Below, piece after piece: positions 7,077 to 8,329 of a stretch of DNA of 8,329 nucleotides. The stretch spans positions 1 to 8,329 of the forward strand of contig JBAZZU010000049.1 in NCBI GenBank assembly GCA_041658605.1, read 5' to 3'. Source of the stretch: JBAZWE01 sp041658605. Lineage in GTDB: Bacteria > Actinomycetota > Thermoleophilia > BMS3ABIN01. A program made the translations under genes and the position numbers. The stretch's first letter is position 1; each line of letters starts with the position of its first letter. A model generated the notes under the pieces. The model had not been told where the DNA came from, made no database searches, and worked only from the letters and a program-made list of their open reading frames with translations.

Positions 7077-7347
7077 TTTCCTTCACCGTTTCTTTGATAG
7101 TCCGCTGCTGGATCCAGAAGCCTCCCAAAAAACCGCCAAGCAGTTGTCCCGCCACGGCACAGGCCACGAGCGCCGGGATTATCGTCCATGCCGTGCCGCT
7201 TGTGATACGCAATATGAAGATGAACGGCACGGGCAGATGGATGGCCAGAAACCACTGCCAGGAGAACTTTCTGACGCTGGCACGATAGAAACCAAAAGGC
7301 AGGTTAAGCAGTGTGGCTGCCATGCAAAGCAGAAGAATAACAATCAA
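7066..7347 (-). CDS. Small hypothetical membrane protein with three hydrophobic segments
   Basis: A 93-residue protein, MIVILLLCMAATLLNLPFGF and onward, with three hydrophobic segments at about residues 1-16, 28-48 and 53-75 and a charged tail (IQQRTIKETVKENEH). The central FYRASVRKFSWQWFLAIHLP segment looks conserved in hypothetical proteins I have seen in other bacteria, but no function is known. The start is uncertain. GGAG (7357-7360 on the minus strand) sits 9 nt before TTG 7347, which is preferred; TTG 7356 touches GGAG directly, and ATG 7323 has no ribosome site and would lose most of the first membrane segment. It overlaps the Cys-rich gene by 11 nt. A candidate promoter is at 7483-7511. 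Confidence 0.7.
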   Translation of the reverse strand: MIVILLLCMAATLLNLPFGFYRASVRKFSWQWFLAIHLPVPFIFILRITSGTAWTIIPALVACAVAGQLLGGFLGGFWIQQRTIKETVKENEH

Positions 7348-7390
7348 AAAAACCAACTCCGTGAATACAGATGGTGCAACGCCTCACCAT
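7304..7390 (-). pseudogene. Possible remnant or leader ORF starting MVRRCTICIH
   Basis: ATG 7390 has an excellent ribosome site (GGAGGG, 5 nt upstream) and opens a 28-codon frame, MVRRCTICIHGVGFFDCY..., ending at TAA 7304 inside the membrane-protein gene in another frame. The first ten residues resemble the N-terminus of a common small-protein group that begins with RCTIC-x-H. After the His the sequence turns into the +1 frame of the membrane gene, as expected if a deletion joined the start of one gene to another. It could instead be a coupled leader peptide, or chance. Confidence 0.3.
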
Positions 7391-7482
7391 GCCGACCCTC
7401 CGTCCAGGTTCCGCCGCGTCGTTGCTGGCGGGCATGAAATAGCAAAAAGGCGGCCCTGGATTTGCGTTCGCGTTCTATATCG

Positions 7483-7511
7483 ACGATAGCAGCAACTTCA
7501 CCGGGGTTCAA
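7483..7511 (-). promoter_or_regulatory. Possible promoter for the small membrane/Cys-rich gene pair
   Basis: On the minus strand TTGAAC (7511-7506) and TATCGT (7488-7483) are 17 bp apart, each matching four of six consensus bases. The leader to the TTG start would be about 130 nt and would include the MVRRCTICIH frame. Confidence 0.35.
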
Positions 7512-7637
7512 GAAATCCTGCAACGATAAAAGGCACTGACGGATGGCGTGTATGAACCCGCCTGTATATATTCTGCGTGAGCCGTAATGAGGCTCGTGCG
7601 TTCCATATAGACCACGGCACTGTCGTTAATTGCCCTG

Positions 7638-7646
7638 TGCTATAAT
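7638..7646 (+). promoter_or_regulatory. Extended -10 promoter for the tRNA series
   Basis: TGCTATAAT is a perfect extended -10 element (TGn plus TATAAT at 7641-7646). The best -35 is weak (CTGTCG at 7620-7625, 15-bp spacing), which extended -10 promoters tolerate. Transcription would start about 95 nt before tRNA-Tyr. Confidence 0.6.
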
Positions 7647-7746
7647 TTTCCCCAGGCATGCAGCTTGAAAAACTGTCCTGCATTCCTTAATATTTAGCGT
7701 CGCCTGTACGCGCGGAAGCTGGACGAAAAGCGCGCAAGTTTTACCT

Positions 7747-7831
7747 GGAGGAGTGCCCGAGTGGTTAAAGGGGGCGGACTGTAAATCCGTTGGCGACGCC
7801 TACGCTGGTTCAAATCCAGCCTCCTCCACCA
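7747..7831 (+). tRNA. tRNA-Tyr (GTA)
   Basis: Acceptor GGAGGAG (7747-7753) pairs perfectly with CTCCTCC (7821-7827), followed by A and an encoded CCA to 7831. The D arm has GCCC/GGGC, the anticodon GTA is at 7781-7783 in loop CTGTAAA, and a long variable arm (class II, bacterial Tyr) and T arm GCTGG-TTCAAAT-CCAGC follow. It is the first tRNA in the series. Confidence 0.98.
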
Positions 7832-7864
7832 TATGGATTGCTGATGGCGCGGGTTCTTCAGCGC

Positions 7865-8002
7865 AAATGTATGCAGGCATGGCGGAACGTCTGTCATCCC
7901 GAGCGAAGCGGCATGCGTCCCGGAATAGCGGAACATCTGTCATGCCGAGCGAAGCGAAACGCATTCCGGAATGGCTGTATATCAGTCATCCCGAGCGAAG
8001 CG
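7865..8002 (+). repeat. Three tandem copies of a 46-bp repeat in the Tyr-Thr spacer
   Basis: Units 7865-7910, 7911-7956 and 7957-8002 align without gaps. Each ends in an 18-bp core, GTCATCCCGAGCGAAGCG (second copy GTCATG), starting at 7893, 7939 and 7985, exactly 46 bp apart. The preceding 28 bp are diverged but alignable (for example GGCGGAACGTCT, AGCGGAACATCT, GGCTGTATATCA at their ends). The third copy continues into AGGGATCT, completing the longer dispersed-repeat form. No coding role is apparent. Confidence 0.85.
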
Positions 8003-8040
8003 AGGGATCTGCTTTTTCCAGTATCCAGTGTTGGCATTTT

Positions 8041-8116
8041 GCCCGGTTAGCTCAGTTGGTAGAGCACCTCCATGGTAAGGAGGGGGTCTACGGTTCAAGT
8101 CCGTAACCGGGCTCCA
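8041..8116 (+). tRNA. tRNA-Thr (GGT)
   Basis: Acceptor GCCCGGT (8041-8047) pairs with ACCGGGC (8106-8112), then T and an encoded CCA to 8116. The anticodon stem is CCTCC/GGAGG around ATGGTAA with GGT at 8074-8076. The T arm is ACGG-TTCAAGT-CCGT, extended by one further pair. It lies 209 bp after tRNA-Tyr with the tandem repeat between. Confidence 0.98.
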
Positions 8117-8141
8117 TATTTTTTCATCATAAAAAAAAGAA

Positions 8142-8224
8142 TTGTCATCCCGAGCGAAGCGAGGGATCTCGCCCAGTAAATCAAAGATCGGGATTCTTCG
8201 TCGTCTCACTCCTCAGAATGACAA
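8142..8224 (+). repeat. 83-bp MITE/REP-like inverted-repeat element in the Thr-Met spacer
   Basis: TTGTCAT (8142-8148) and ATGACAA (8218-8224) are terminal inverted repeats. Inner arms also pair in part (CGAAG 8155-8159 with CTTCG 8196-8200). The left arm has the same core as the tandem repeats, followed by AGGGATCT. The right arm, read in reverse, is a GTCATTCTGAGGAG...GACGAAGAATC form, a second variant of the same dispersed family. No open frame is present, so movement would need an enzyme supplied elsewhere. Confidence 0.75.
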
Positions 8225-8252
8225 TAGAAGAAGCAGAATGTCTTTTTTACGT

Positions 8253-8329
8253 GGCGGTGTAGCTCAGCTGGTCAGAGCAGCGGAATCATAATCCGCGTGT
8301 CGCAGGTTCGAGTCCTGCCACCGCTACCA
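8253..8329 (+). tRNA. tRNA-Met (CAT), elongator type
   Basis: Acceptor GGCGGTG (8253-8259) pairs with CACCGCT, with a G1-U72 wobble at the end, then A and an encoded CCA ending at the last base of the window. The anticodon stem GCGGA/TCCGC carries loop ATCATAA with CAT at 8287-8289. The T arm is GCAGG-TTCGAGT-CCTGC. It lacks the C1-A72 mismatch and the three G-C anticodon-stem pairs of initiators, so it is elongator Met; an Ile2 tRNA with modified C34 is less likely next to Tyr and Thr. Confidence 0.95.

Larger units (their letters stand above)
7391..7746. other. Gene-free region upstream of the tRNA series
   Basis: About 355 bp without a credible gene. The open frame at 7498-7683 (minus) has no family-like sequence. 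The region holds a possible minus-strand promoter (7483-7511), a hairpin GAGCC 7579-7583 with GGCTC 7591-7595 without T tract, and the + strand promoter at 7638-7646. Confidence 0.65.

Noticed and set aside
7498..7683. 61-codon minus-strand frame upstream of the small membrane gene
   Set aside because: It has no recognisable family-like sequence and no convincing ribosome site, and it overlaps the tRNA promoter region.
7865..8002. CRISPR array
   Set aside because: The unit cores are 18 bp, the 28-bp parts between are related to each other rather than unique spacers, only three copies exist and no cas gene is present.
7753..8106. Open frame of 117 codons across tRNA-Tyr, the repeats and tRNA-Thr
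   Set aside because: It is the translation of tRNA and repeat DNA. Peptides such as MPEWLKGADCKSVG, HPERSEGS and ARLAQLVEHL are well-known artefacts of tRNA genes and GAGCGAAGCG repeats.
7694..8209. Minus-strand frames across the tRNA region
   Set aside because: They are antisense to tRNA-Tyr, tRNA-Thr and the repeats (WRRLDLNQRR, VTDLNRRPPPYH and RFARDD-type artefacts) and have no ribosome sites.

Overview
The window is bacterial. tRNA-Tyr is class II with a long variable arm, which archaea lack, several genes have Shine-Dalgarno sequences, and there are intrinsic terminators and sigma70-like promoters. The DNA is moderately GC-rich by eye. The phylum cannot be fixed from this stretch. A tRNA-Tyr/Thr/Met series, dispersed GAGCGAAGCG repeats, a DUF3467 protein and GT-C envelope enzymes would fit a deep-branching actinobacterial, Chloroflexota or Desulfobacterota-like genome, but this is a guess.

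Layout. (1) 1-1285, minus strand: a DUF3467 protein followed by a long tetratricopeptide-repeat protein that runs off the left edge. (2) 1286-1901: a gene-free stretch with a very strong terminator hairpin on the + strand that has no gene in front of it (candidate small RNA), then a good sigma70-like promoter with a leader of about 180 nt. (3) 1902-3332, plus: an FAD-dependent UDP-galactopyranose-mutase/amine-oxidase-like enzyme ending in an intrinsic terminator. (4) 3391-4209, minus: a class I SAM methyltransferase, divergent from the next gene. (5) 4283-6855, plus: two polytopic GT-C-type glycosyltransferases (PIG-V-like, then GT39/DUF2142-like) spaced as an operon. (6) 6924-7390, minus: a two-gene unit of a small membrane protein and a 50-residue Cys-rich protein, plus a possible remnant of a CTIC-type gene. 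(7) 7391-8329, plus: a promoter and tRNA-Tyr(GTA), tRNA-Thr(GGT), tRNA-Met(CAT), with repeats in both tRNA spacers.

Function. The FAD enzyme, the methyltransferase and the two GT-C transferases look like part of a cell-envelope glycan or glycolipid locus: a nucleotide-sugar-type flavoenzyme, a tailoring methyltransferase and polyprenyl-phosphate-sugar-dependent transferases at the membrane. The substrates cannot be read from the sequence. The tRNA series is housekeeping. Its spacers hold a three-copy 46-bp tandem repeat and an 83-bp inverted-repeat element sharing the same core. No CRISPR array, transposase, phage gene or recognised defence system is present. The least explained parts are the orphan terminator/small-RNA candidate and the repeat-filled tRNA spacers.
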